Below are positions 43,758 through 52,112 of a DNA stretch of 64,000 nucleotides, one piece after another (position 1 is the first letter of the stretch; the number at the start of each line of letters is the position of its first letter). The position numbers and the translations under genes were made by a program. Source of the stretch: Polycladomyces abyssicola (GTDB lineage Bacteria > Bacillota > Bacilli > Thermoactinomycetales > JIR-001). The stretch lies in contig NZ_AP024601.1 in the NCBI RefSeq assembly GCF_018326425.1, positions 284,501 through 348,500 of the forward strand. The letters are read 5' to 3'. A model generated the notes under the pieces. It searched no databases. It saw only the letters and a program-made list of their open reading frames with translations, and was not told the origin of the DNA.

Positions 43758-44474
43758 TCACGTTTTCAAGTATGGAGCGATCCGAGCGGTATGGTCTTTA
43801 TTCACATCGTACCGATAGACTGGACGACCGCCCGTTCCATAAACCGGTTCAACCGACAAGAAGCCGATTTCCGTCAAGAACCTCAGGTATTTCCGGGCGG
43901 ACACGCGAGAAATGCCGATGACTTGGGCCAGTTCTTCCGTCGTAAATCCTTTTTTCAAGGTATCAATCGACTCCACCACGCGTTGCAGTGTCTCCTGTGT
44001 CAAACCTTTCGGGAGCTTGGCGGGGGCTGAGTGTGTTTGATCTGGATAAAGCAACAGTTTGTCCAGCTCCTCTTGGCTCCACTCGTTCTGTTCTTGAATC
44101 AGTTCCTGTTCTTTTTGATAGGTTTGTAATGCGGTTTTCAACCGTTCGAACGTAAAGGGCTTGATCAAGTAATCGACCGCTCCGAGCCGGAGAGCCCGTT
44201 TGATGTTTTGAATGTCATTGGCTGCGGAAATGACGATTACATCAACACTTTTTCCTTCCTTGCGGATCTCTGTCAACAACTGCAACCCATTTTTTCCCGG
44301 CATGAAAATATCCAATAATACCAGATCCACGGATTCGTTTCGCAGAAACTCCCAGGCTTCCGTGACATTGGATGCAATTCCGATGCAATGGAATCCCGGT
44401 ATGGATGTCAGATAACGACGGTTGATTTCTGCCACCATCGGATCGTCTTCCACGATTAACACCTGACATGCCAT
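43758..44474 (-). CDS. CitB/DctR-type response regulator
   Basis: This 238-residue regulator has a receiver domain (VLIVEDDPMVAEI, phospho-acceptor Asp 55 in LVLLDIFMPG, YLIKPF) and a C-terminal helix-turn-helix of the CitT/DcuR kind (FTTEELAQVIGISRVSARKYLRFL, then YGTGGRPVYRY). It is expected to activate the neighbouring dicarboxylate symporter gene. Its start overlaps or abuts the kinase gene end, and a terminator follows. It appears intact although its kinase partner is damaged. Confidence 0.9.
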   Translation of the reverse strand: MACQVLIVEDDPMVAEINRRYLTSIPGFHCIGIASNVTEAWEFLRNESVDLVLLDIFMPGKNGLQLLTEIRKEGKSVDVIVISAANDIQNIKRALRLGAVDYLIKPFTFERLKTALQTYQKEQELIQEQNEWSQEELDKLLLYPDQTHSAPAKLPKGLTQETLQRVVESIDTLKKGFTTEELAQVIGISRVSARKYLRFLTEIGFLSVEPVYGTGGRPVYRYDVNKDHTARIAPYLKT

Positions 44475-45400
44475 TCACTCCTTGTCTTCATACGGCAAGT
44501 GAACCGTCACGATTGTACCTTCGGGGTCGGATGTCATGGACAAACGCCCTCCCAACCTGTCAATGCTTTGTCGCACCAAATACAATCCGTATCCACGATC
44601 TCTCCCTTTGGTCGAAAAGCCTTTCTCAAAAACTTTCTCATGCAGCTCTTTCGGGATGCCTTGTCCGCTGTCTCTTACGGTCAGGGAAAGTACGCCGCTG
44701 TCAAATGAGAGAGAAACAGCAATCTCTTTCTTTTGACTTTCTTCCACTGCATCGATCGCGTTATCAATCAAATTCCCGAAAATCGTAATCAACTCTTCCG
44801 TCAGTTCCGGTCTCAGTGACGGCCACACAGGCCCTCCCTGAATGTGCAGATTGACACCGCGTTCCCTGGCGTAGCTGAGTTTGCTCAACAAAAATCCCGC
44901 GAGGACGGGATCTTTGACCAGCCGGGCTACGGATCCGATCTCCATTTGATAATGGTTGGTAATTTGCTGGATGTACGACGATAATTTCTCAAATTCCCCG
45001 ATCTGAACCATACCCAGTACGACATGCAGCTGGTTCATAAATTCGTGAGTTTTCACGCGAAGTGCTTCTGCGTACAGTTTTACGCCTGTCAGTTGTTCAG
45101 CCAAATGCTTCAATTCGGTTTTGTCCCGGAAAGTGGCGATGGCTCCGACCACTTCTTGACCGACTTTGACCGGGATTCGGTTGACCACCATAGTCATGCC
45201 GTTTAAAGAATGTTCCTGATCGTACTCCGGGTTCCCACTTTCCAACACGTGCATCAGACGGGAAGTGGGCAGGTAGTCTTCAATGCTCTTTCCTATGGGT
45301 TTTTCATCGATCCCTGCGCGTTGGAATATGCGAATCGCCTCTGAATTGGCCACGACGATTCGTCCTTCCCGGTTCACTGCCAGGATCCCATCGCGGTGAA
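44475..45400 (-). pseudogene. DctS/CitA-type sensor kinase lacking its N-terminal sensor half
   Basis: The homologous part begins with HRDGILAVNREGRIVVANSE (PAS domain), continues with the H-box LRVKTHEFMNQLH (phospho-His) and ATPase boxes NLIDNAIDAVEES, DSGQGIP and GYGLYLV, and ends at 44475. The usual first transmembrane helix, periplasmic sensor and second helix are missing. At 45399-45403 the sequence changes to the 3' end of an aldo/keto reductase gene on the other strand. An open frame runs on to an ATG at 45581 by chance, adding about 61 unrelated residues. A cytosolic kinase made from an internal start is possible, but it cannot sense outside ligand. Confidence 0.7.
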
Positions 45401-45542
45401 CTGGCTTCTGGCAAAGCCAGCTGTAGCCACAGTCATTACTGGTGCAAAAAACAAAGAGCAAGTGATTCAAAATGTAGCCGCTGCAGAATGGAAACTTGAA
45501 TCTGAAGATGTCATCGCGTTGGATAAAATGACTGATATCTAA
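45399..45542 (+). pseudogene. Aldo/keto reductase, 3' fragment
   Basis: The frame NWLLAKPAVATVITGAKNKE, followed by QVIQNVAAAEWKLESEDVIA and LDKMTDI, is the C-terminal 47 residues of a typical aldo/keto reductase (KPxVxxVIxGAxxxEQVxxN). It begins exactly where the kinase similarity ends. This marks a deletion or rearrangement junction. Confidence 0.8.
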
Positions 45543-45985
45543 TGGGGGATAGAAAAAAGTCAGGGATAAAATAAACTCCAAGGAACAAAAGTGCCTGTCA
45601 ATACAGTGATAGCTGGATCAACGCAAACCAAACAGTCGGGGATATCTTACGAAATGGCTTCTGTGCATCACAGGAGTCATTTTGTTTTTACCATCCCATC
45701 GTTTTGTTAGGATGCAGTCGAATCGCGGGAAATATGTTGTAATGGATCTCACTACTTTTTCGGGGGTGAACGAGGGACGAACGGTGAGGAATGAGTGACC
45801 GCCAAAATTATGTTAAAATTTCGGTGAAAAGTGGAGATGTCGGATATGGGCATATTCTCCCTGGATTAAGGAGGATTTTACCTAAGGGAAGAAAAGCCAC
45901 CCGTGTCAACACGATGGCATGACATGGGAGCCAATGTGGTACGGTAGCGAGTGGGGAATATATGTGTTTCATGAGGAGGATCGGA
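45543..45985. other. Non-coding region upstream of the pxp genes
   Basis: No gene is supported. Near 45807 ATGTTAAAAT resembles a -10 region, but no clear -35 pairs with it. Nothing else is seen. Confidence 0.4.
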
Positions 45986-46717
45986 ATGCTCTCCTTTCAA
46001 CCGATCGGAGATCAGGCGGTGTGCATTCGGCTGGGGGATCGCATCGAACCATCTGTTCACGACAGGGTCCGTCGATGGTGCAGAGCGCTGGAGAGGCAAT
46101 TCATACCGGGTGTGATCGAGTGGGTCCCTTCGTATACGGCTGTGACAGTGCTGTACCGCCCTGCCGAAGTTAGCTATCAGCAGTTGATTCAATTGCTTGA
46201 AAGACTGGCGGAGCAGCTGGATGAAGAACCACTGCCGCAGCCTCGGATCATTTCCTTGCCTGTTTGCTACGGTGGCGAATACGGGCCCGATCTGGAAGCG
46301 TTAGCCGAGCTGTGTGGCAAAACACCGGAAGAAGTCGTCCGTATTCACTCCTCGGCGGAATATGTGGTCTACATGATGGGGTTCGCCCCCGGATTTCCCT
46401 ATCTCGGTGGCCTGCCCAAAGAGATTGCTGCCCCCCGACTGGCAACGCCGCGATCATCGGTACCGGCCGGATCGGTGGGAATTGCCGGTGAACAGACAGG
46501 TGTTTATCCGATTTCCACACCGGGCGGTTGGCGGCTCATCGGACGAACGCCGATTCCACTCTACGATCCGACCCGCAATCCGCCGGTCCTTCTAAAGGCA
46601 GGGGATCGTTTGCGATTCCGCCCCGTCGGTCGGACGGAGTATCTCAGAATCGCGGATGCGGTGGAAAAAGGTGAAGATGTGTGGAATATGGGAGAGTGGC
46701 TGAAGGAGAAGACGTGA
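45986..46717 (+). CDS. pxpB: 5-oxoprolinase subunit PxpB (KipI-like)
   Basis: This 243-residue subunit of ATP-dependent 5-oxoprolinase has the allophanate-hydrolase-subunit-1 fold with LPVCYGGEYGPDL, VYMMGFAPGFPYLGGLP and AGSVGIAGEQTGVYPISTPGGW. The complex opens pyroglutamate to glutamate. The ATG at 45986 follows GAGGAGGA. It is the first of three co-oriented genes; B. subtilis KipI, its relative, also inhibits the sporulation kinase KinA, so a regulatory role cannot be excluded. Confidence 0.9.
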   Translation: MLSFQPIGDQAVCIRLGDRIEPSVHDRVRRWCRALERQFIPGVIEWVPSYTAVTVLYRPAEVSYQQLIQLLERLAEQLDEEPLPQPRIISLPVCYGGEYGPDLEALAELCGKTPEEVVRIHSSAEYVVYMMGFAPGFPYLGGLPKEIAAPRLATPRSSVPAGSVGIAGEQTGVYPISTPGGWRLIGRTPIPLYDPTRNPPVLLKAGDRLRFRPVGRTEYLRIADAVEKGEDVWNMGEWLKEKT

Positions 46718-46761
46718 TTGGGGAATATTACGAAGGATCACCGGAGAAAGAGGGTGGAAGC

Positions 46762-47529
46762 ATGGCTGACCGGATCGATCTCAACTGTGATCTGGGTGAA
46801 AGCTTCGGAATCTATCGGATTGGGCGTGATACCGATGTAATGGACTGGATTACGTCAGCCAACATCGCATGCGGTTTTCATGCAGGTGATCCCCATGTGA
46901 TGCATCGTACCGTGCAGTTGGCACTGGAAAAAGGGGTGGCGATCGGGGCTCACCCCGGTTTGCCCGATCGTCAGTGGTTTGGCAGAAGGTGGATGGAGCT
47001 GACACCGGAGGAAGTGTTCGATCTGGTGGTGTATCAGGTGGGGGCCTTATCGGCTTTTGTTCGGGTTTGCGGGGGAGAGCTCCAACATGTGAAGCCGCAT
47101 GGAGCGTTGTTTAACGTTGCCGCCGTCAACGGTGAAATCGCCCGGGCCGTGGCGGAAGCAGTAGCCCGTGTGGATGATCACCTGATCCTGTTCGGTTTGG
47201 CCGGAAGCGAGTTGGTTCGGGCGGGGCGTCAAGTGGGACTTCGCGTGGCAGAAGAAGTGTTTGCCGATCGTCAATATGAGCCGGATGGCACACTGACGCC
47301 GCGAACACGACCGGATGCGGTTATCCACGATCCGGACCGTGCTGTGGCCCGAGTGATCCGCATGATTCGCGAAGGAAAAGTAACAGCTGCTGATGGCTCC
47401 GAACTGGACATCCGGGCGGACACGGTGTGCGTCCATGGCGATCAGCCCGAGGCGGTGGCGTTTGTTCGCCAGTTGCGGCAAGCATTTGAAGCGAACCGCA
47501 TTCAAGTAAAAAGGGTGGGAGAGCTGTGA
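46762..47529 (+). CDS. pxpA: 5-oxoprolinase subunit PxpA (LamB/YcsF family)
   Basis: This 255-residue cytoplasmic protein has the LamB/YcsF signature IDLNCDLGESFGIYRIG, ITSANIACGFHAGDP, VAIGAHPGLPD and LQHVKPHGALFN. It is the subunit that binds 5-oxoproline. The ATG at 46762 follows AGAGGGTGG. It overlaps pxpC by 4 bp. Confidence 0.93.
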   Translation: MADRIDLNCDLGESFGIYRIGRDTDVMDWITSANIACGFHAGDPHVMHRTVQLALEKGVAIGAHPGLPDRQWFGRRWMELTPEEVFDLVVYQVGALSAFVRVCGGELQHVKPHGALFNVAAVNGEIARAVAEAVARVDDHLILFGLAGSELVRAGRQVGLRVAEEVFADRQYEPDGTLTPRTRPDAVIHDPDRAVARVIRMIREGKVTAADGSELDIRADTVCVHGDQPEAVAFVRQLRQAFEANRIQVKRVGEL

Positions 47530-48482
47530 AGCCGTCACTGGAAGTGCTGGAACCGGGCCTGTTGACCACGGTTCAGGACGGTGGTCGCTGGGGGTATCAA
47601 CAGTATGGTATGGTTGTCTCCGGACCGATGGACCCCTTCGCTTTACAGGCTGCCAATGTTTTGGTTGGAAACGACCGGAGCGATGCGGGTCTGGAAATTA
47701 CCATGGGACGTGCGGTATTCGGATTTCACCGGGATTGCCTCATCGCGATTACCGGTGCGGATTTGGGGGCGACGGTGGACGGAGAGCCTGTTCCCATGTG
47801 GTGCGGGTTTACTGTGAAAAAAGGACAGGTGTTGCGCTTCCAAGGACCGGTGTGTGGCGTTCGTGCTTATCTGGCTGTTGCAGGCGGGATCGATGTGCCC
47901 GAGGTGATGGGAAGCAAATCGACGTATCTCCGCGGACAGATCGGTGGTTTGGGCGGGCGAGCGCTTCAAAAGGGAGATACGTTGGTCGTCGGAACGGCAT
48001 CGGGAAACGTTTCGAAAGAGAGAAAAATATGTTTGTCGCGTCGCCACCTTCCCCGCTACGCACGTAATCCGACGGTTCGAGTGGTGTTGGGACCGGATCA
48101 TGAGTCATTCACCCAAGAGGGTGTCCACACATTTTTGCACAACCGGTTTACCGTGACGACACAAGCCGATCGGATGGGATATCGCTTGCAGGGTCCGCCC
48201 ATCACGCACCGTCGCGGGGCTGATATTCTCTCTGATGCAACGGTGATGGGTACGGTACAGGTACCTGCCGACGGTCAACCGATCATTTTGATGGCAGACA
48301 GGCAAACGACCGGCGGATATGCCCGGATCGCCACCGTCATCTCCGTGGATTTACCGTTAGTGGCCCAAACACTTCCCGGTGGCACCATTGCCTTTCAAGC
48401 GGTCAGTGTGGAAGAGGCACAGCGGTTGGCAGTCGAACGAGAGCAACTGTTGCGTTTGCTGATGGCCGGCGTGAGGAGTTGA
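47526..48482 (+). CDS. pxpC: 5-oxoprolinase subunit PxpC (KipA-like)
   Basis: This 318-residue protein of the biotin-dependent carboxyltransferase-like (allophanate hydrolase subunit 2) family has LEPGLLTTVQDGGRWGYQQY, YLAVAGGIDVPEVMGSKSTY and a late QTTGGYARIATV. It completes the PxpABC enzyme. It starts at GTG inside the pxpA stop region. A permease gene follows 140 bp later. Confidence 0.92.
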   Translation: MKPSLEVLEPGLLTTVQDGGRWGYQQYGMVVSGPMDPFALQAANVLVGNDRSDAGLEITMGRAVFGFHRDCLIAITGADLGATVDGEPVPMWCGFTVKKGQVLRFQGPVCGVRAYLAVAGGIDVPEVMGSKSTYLRGQIGGLGGRALQKGDTLVVGTASGNVSKERKICLSRRHLPRYARNPTVRVVLGPDHESFTQEGVHTFLHNRFTVTTQADRMGYRLQGPPITHRRGADILSDATVMGTVQVPADGQPIILMADRQTTGGYARIATVISVDLPLVAQTLPGGTIAFQAVSVEEAQRLAVEREQLLRLLMAGVRS

Positions 48483-48621
48483 CCGGATTCCTGAAAAGGC
48501 ATCCTTATTTTTCCGATGGTTTTCAAACCGGAATGTGTTATGCAATTCCTGAGCATTTCCCGTAAAATAGAGCAGAGCGATATATTCCATTTACAATCAA
48601 ATAATGCTGAGGGTGGTAGAG

Positions 48622-49962
48622 TTGAGTTTTAGCAGAGATGAGTTTGAGAAACGAGAGGATATTCTCAAGCGAGAGTTGTCTGAGCGACAGTTGATCATGA
48701 TCGGCTTGGGGAGTGCAATCGGAACCGGATTATTTATGGGTTCCAGTTTAACGATCCATTATGCCGGACCGGGTGTTTTGTTCAGTTATCTTCTCAGCTC
48801 CATGATTGTGCTGGCAATGGTTTTTTGCTTATCCAAATTGTCGGTTGCTCATCCGACAGCGGGTTCATTCGGTATCCATGCAGAAAAATACTTGGGACCT
48901 TGGTTTGGCTTTGTCGTGCGTTTTACCTATTGGGCTGCCAACGCGATTACGATCGGCGGAGAAGCGACGGCGATTGGGGTTTATATGAAGTATTGGTTTC
49001 CAGACCTCCCTTCTTGGATCTGGATCATTGGATGCTCCTTGTTGATTATTGGGATTAACGCAATTTCGGTGCGGAGTTTCGGCTGGTTTGAGTACTGGTT
49101 CTCCACCTTAAAGGTAGTCTCCATCGTTGGATTTATCCTGCTGGGTACCGCTCTCATCTTTGGTCATTTTCCGCAAAGCACTCACAATTTGCTTGACCAT
49201 GGCGGCATGCTTCCTCATGGATGGTCGGGTGTGTGGATGGGCAGTGCCATGGCGATGTTTAGTTTTATGGGAGCCGAGATTATCGCGATCACGGCAGGCG
49301 AAGCAAAAAAACCAAAGCAGGCGCTTTCCAAAGCGATGAAATGGATGATGATCCGCCTCGTTGTTTTTTATCTTTTATCCATGCTGGTCATGGTATGTAT
49401 CGTCCCATGGAATCAAATCGGGGGGGATCGGATTGAGGAAAGCCCATTTGTAAAAGTGCTGCAATTACTAAATATCCCCTACGCAGCGGGAGTGATGAAT
49501 TTTATCATACTCACCGCTGCGCTCTCGACGATGAACGCCAATTTGTATGCATGCACGCGCATGATTTTTTCCCTGTCCAGAAGCGGCTATGCTCCCGCCG
49601 TTTTAGGAAAGGTGAATCGTCAAGGGGTTCCGCTTGTTGCCTTGCTCGCATCTTCCTTTGGATTGGGTATCGCGATTCTCCTCAATCTATCCGATCCAAA
49701 AGCTTACAATACGCTGTTTGGCATTTCGATTTTCGGCGGGATTTTCACTTGGATCATTATCTTTCTCACCTACTCTCGTTACCAGAAGAAAGGCTTTTCT
49801 CTCGCGTGGATCGGTGCGGTTGTGTTAGTGTTGGTGTTGTTCAGCATGCTGCTTGATCCGGCATGGAGCTTTGCTGTTTATACCGGGATCGGCTGGTTGG
49901 TACTGCTGACCTTTGCCTACTCGGTGTATAAGGGGTTTCACCGTCGCAATCCATCCATCTAA
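48622..49962 (+). CDS. APC-family amino acid permease
   Basis: This 446-residue permease has twelve predicted helices. The N-terminal LSERQLIMIGLGSAIGTGLFMGSS is the amino-acid-permease motif, and FSFMGAEIIAITAGEAKKPK is the helix-6 signature of the GabP/AnsP/CycA branch. It imports an amino acid with H+ (or Na+). Next to pxpBAC it may supply 5-oxoproline or glutamate-family substrates, but that is inference. TTG at 48622 is preferred because GAGGGTGG lies seven bases upstream; the ATG at 48604 has no SD. A terminator follows. Confidence 0.85.
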   Translation: MSFSRDEFEKREDILKRELSERQLIMIGLGSAIGTGLFMGSSLTIHYAGPGVLFSYLLSSMIVLAMVFCLSKLSVAHPTAGSFGIHAEKYLGPWFGFVVRFTYWAANAITIGGEATAIGVYMKYWFPDLPSWIWIIGCSLLIIGINAISVRSFGWFEYWFSTLKVVSIVGFILLGTALIFGHFPQSTHNLLDHGGMLPHGWSGVWMGSAMAMFSFMGAEIIAITAGEAKKPKQALSKAMKWMMIRLVVFYLLSMLVMVCIVPWNQIGGDRIEESPFVKVLQLLNIPYAAGVMNFIILTAALSTMNANLYACTRMIFSLSRSGYAPAVLGKVNRQGVPLVALLASSFGLGIAILLNLSDPKAYNTLFGISIFGGIFTWIIIFLTYSRYQKKGFSLAWIGAVVLVLVLFSMLLDPAWSFAVYTGIGWLVLLTFAYSVYKGFHRRNPSI

Positions 49963-49980
49963 GATGAAAGTAGATAGAAG

Positions 49981-50016
49981 AACGGCCGAATCTTTGGGGT
50001 TTGGCCGTTTTTTATT
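49981..50016 (+). terminator. Terminator after the permease gene
   Basis: AACGGCC and GGCCGTT form a stem around a 15-base loop, followed by TTTTTATT. Confidence 0.75.
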
Positions 50017-50157
50017 ATCATCGTGGGTCATTTTCTCTAAGCGAAGCGTTCTTTGATCTCGTCCCGGGACTCCTAGGGCTGCCATGATCTCCTTTCTTTC
50101 AGGGCTCAGTTGGAGCGAGCTGGGAAAGCGATGCGGACGATATGGATCAGGTATGCC

Positions 50158-50650
50158 CTAAAGCCGCGTCGGCAGATGGTATTGATACATCTCAAGCGCG
50201 TTGGTGTGCTTCTTCAACACATGGGATGTTTGCGGTCTGGCGTAGATGATGGGATAGTTGATTTCATCCATTTCCGGTCGGACAGGGAAAGCCAGTTTTT
50301 CTTCGTCGATTGAAAATTCGGCCTGCACACCCGGTTTGTTGCCCCTGGCATCGAGACGTACCCATTTGCCTACGGTATCCAGGTAAAAGGCGTTTAACGC
50401 ATGAACGGCATACCCGGTATCCGGAGTGTCACCCAACGTCAACCGCTGATAGCAAAATCCCGTTGGATGTCCCAAGAATGATCAATTTTGTCGCGTACAA
50501 ACTCAAATGCGATTCTCACGCGTTCCAGCGGTGAATGGTGGGCCGCTTGAATTTCCCGCACTTTTTCCTGGATCAGGGGATGGGAAAAATCCACTCTTCC
50601 AACTCACACAAATAGTCTTTCAGATCTGCGGATTCGCAGAAGAGTTTCAT
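50158..50650 (-). pseudogene. Transglutaminase-like protein, broken by a frameshift and an internal deletion
   Basis: From ATG 50650 (GGAGGAGATCGG upstream) the frame reads MKLFCESADLKDYLCELEEW and soon stops. In the next frame the protein continues SHPLIQEKVREIQ through FEFVRDKIDHSWDIQ, then breaks; a third frame resumes at GHPTGFCYQRLTLGDTPDTG and runs to the end at 50158. Comparing with the usual order of transglutaminase-like proteins (HSWDI, then a Cys-containing helix, then GIPTGFCYQR), about 40 residues including the expected catalytic Cys are missing. The gene starts within the stop codon of the MFS gene (ATGA), so both were one operon. Confidence 0.7.
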
Positions 50651-51888
50651 CCGATCTCCTCCTTTCTCTTTTTCGCAAGCAACAGTCCGTTTCCGATCAG
50701 CAACAGGATCAACAGCGACCAGGCAAAGGAGTAGGATTGCAGATCAGCGATCCACCCGAAAACTGCAGGTGCCAGGATGATGGCAACCTGATTCAGCGTC
50801 AATGCGTAGCTGACCATCAGTCCTTCCGAATGCGGAGGAGCCTGTTCCGCGACAGCCAGAAGAAATGAACTGAACCAACCGATGCCGAAAAAGCCCAGCC
50901 ACGCAGACAGCACAAAGAGCGACCAAATGGGCGGAGCGGCGGGCAGGAAAATCAGTGCGGTTATACCGAATACGGATGCCCATATCGACAGTTGAAGCGC
51001 AGACTCCCTGTTACCTTTCCACCACCGATCGCTGATGTGAGCGAGGACAATTCTCCCCACCATACCGGAAATCAACGTGGTGGACAATAGCTGTCCTGCA
51101 AGCACTAGTCCCGTTTTCTTTTCATTTCCAAAAAAGAGCATCAAATGACCTACCAACACCATCTGAAGTGTCACCATGATCACACCGGTGCATAAAATGG
51201 GCACCGCTTTTCGATTGCTGGTGATCTCTTTCAATTTTTTCCGTAAACGGCTGTTTGTCTGATGTTGATGTTCATGGAAAACCTGCGGTTCCCGATATAA
51301 CGCCAGAAACAGCAGTCCTCCGGCAACAGCAAGAACAGATTGAGCATACACGGCGGAGGGCCAACCGAAGTGGAGGGATAAGTATGGCAGCAATGTGCCG
51401 CCGATGGCTCCCCCGATTGGGATGCCCGCTTGTCGCACACCTATCGCCAGTCCCCTTTCCTTTTTCGGGAACCAACGCAGTATCACTTTGCTTCCCCCAG
51501 GTTGGGCTGTACCGTACCAGATCCCGACGATGCCAAGCAACAACAATAGCAGGAGGTAGTGAGTCGTAAAGGAGACAAGGAAAAACGTCATCCCCAGCAT
51601 ACAAGCCCCAAGGCTGACCAGCCACCGTTCCCCATAACGGTCCAATGCGTGGCCAATCAATAGCATCGAAAACAGTGGACCGACTTGAACGGCAGACACT
51701 AGCAGTCCGGCTTGTGCAGCGGTCAATCCCCATTGTTTTTGCCAAATCGCCGCAAGGGGACCTACTCCGTAGGTGACCAAGGTAGACGTCGCTTGTGCCC
51801 AAGTGGCAACCGCTAAAATCAGCCAGCGATACGAAGAGGATGGTTGGGCTACGGAGCGTTCTTTTCGCAGGGGTGAATGGAGCTGCAT
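50647..51888 (-). CDS. MFS transporter
   Basis: This 413-residue, twelve-helix major facilitator has the loop 2-3 motif GHALDRYGERW and a middle loop rich in basic residues (EHQHQTNSRLRKKLKE), with VRQAGIPIGGAIGGTLLP in helix 5, typical of CynX/NarK-like or oxalate/formate-like members. The substrate is unknown. The ATG at 51888 has GGAGGATC upstream with a long spacer. It is co-transcribed with the broken transglutaminase gene downstream. Confidence 0.85.
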   Translation of the reverse strand: MQLHSPLRKERSVAQPSSSYRWLILAVATWAQATSTLVTYGVGPLAAIWQKQWGLTAAQAGLLVSAVQVGPLFSMLLIGHALDRYGERWLVSLGACMLGMTFFLVSFTTHYLLLLLLLGIVGIWYGTAQPGGSKVILRWFPKKERGLAIGVRQAGIPIGGAIGGTLLPYLSLHFGWPSAVYAQSVLAVAGGLLFLALYREPQVFHEHQHQTNSRLRKKLKEITSNRKAVPILCTGVIMVTLQMVLVGHLMLFFGNEKKTGLVLAGQLLSTTLISGMVGRIVLAHISDRWWKGNRESALQLSIWASVFGITALIFLPAAPPIWSLFVLSAWLGFFGIGWFSSFLLAVAEQAPPHSEGLMVSYALTLNQVAIILAPAVFGWIADLQSYSFAWSLLILLLIGNGLLLAKKRKEEIG

Positions 51889-52112
51889 TTTTTGATGATC
51901 CTCCTACTGGATTTTTAAGATCTCTGTACCTGATGATCAGTTGAGGAGAAACCAACCCTGATATAGATGATAATATATTTTTCATATTTTTTAAAATGAA
52001 TGATATTGATTGGATCGATCACAAACCTGATCAATGGCCGTGAGGGTACGATCATCGGATAAATAGAAAGGTTGCTGTCTGTTGAAAACAGATCGGCAAC
52101 CTTTCGTACATT
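51889..52112. other. Intergenic region with a hairpin downstream of the ABC-F gene
   Basis: AAAGGTTGC (52067-52075) and GCAACCTTT (52096-52104) form a stem with an inner TCTGTT/AACAGA stem; on the minus strand CTATTTATC follows, so it is the likely terminator of the ABC-F gene. The rest is AT-rich and carries the MFS promoter. Confidence 0.5.
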
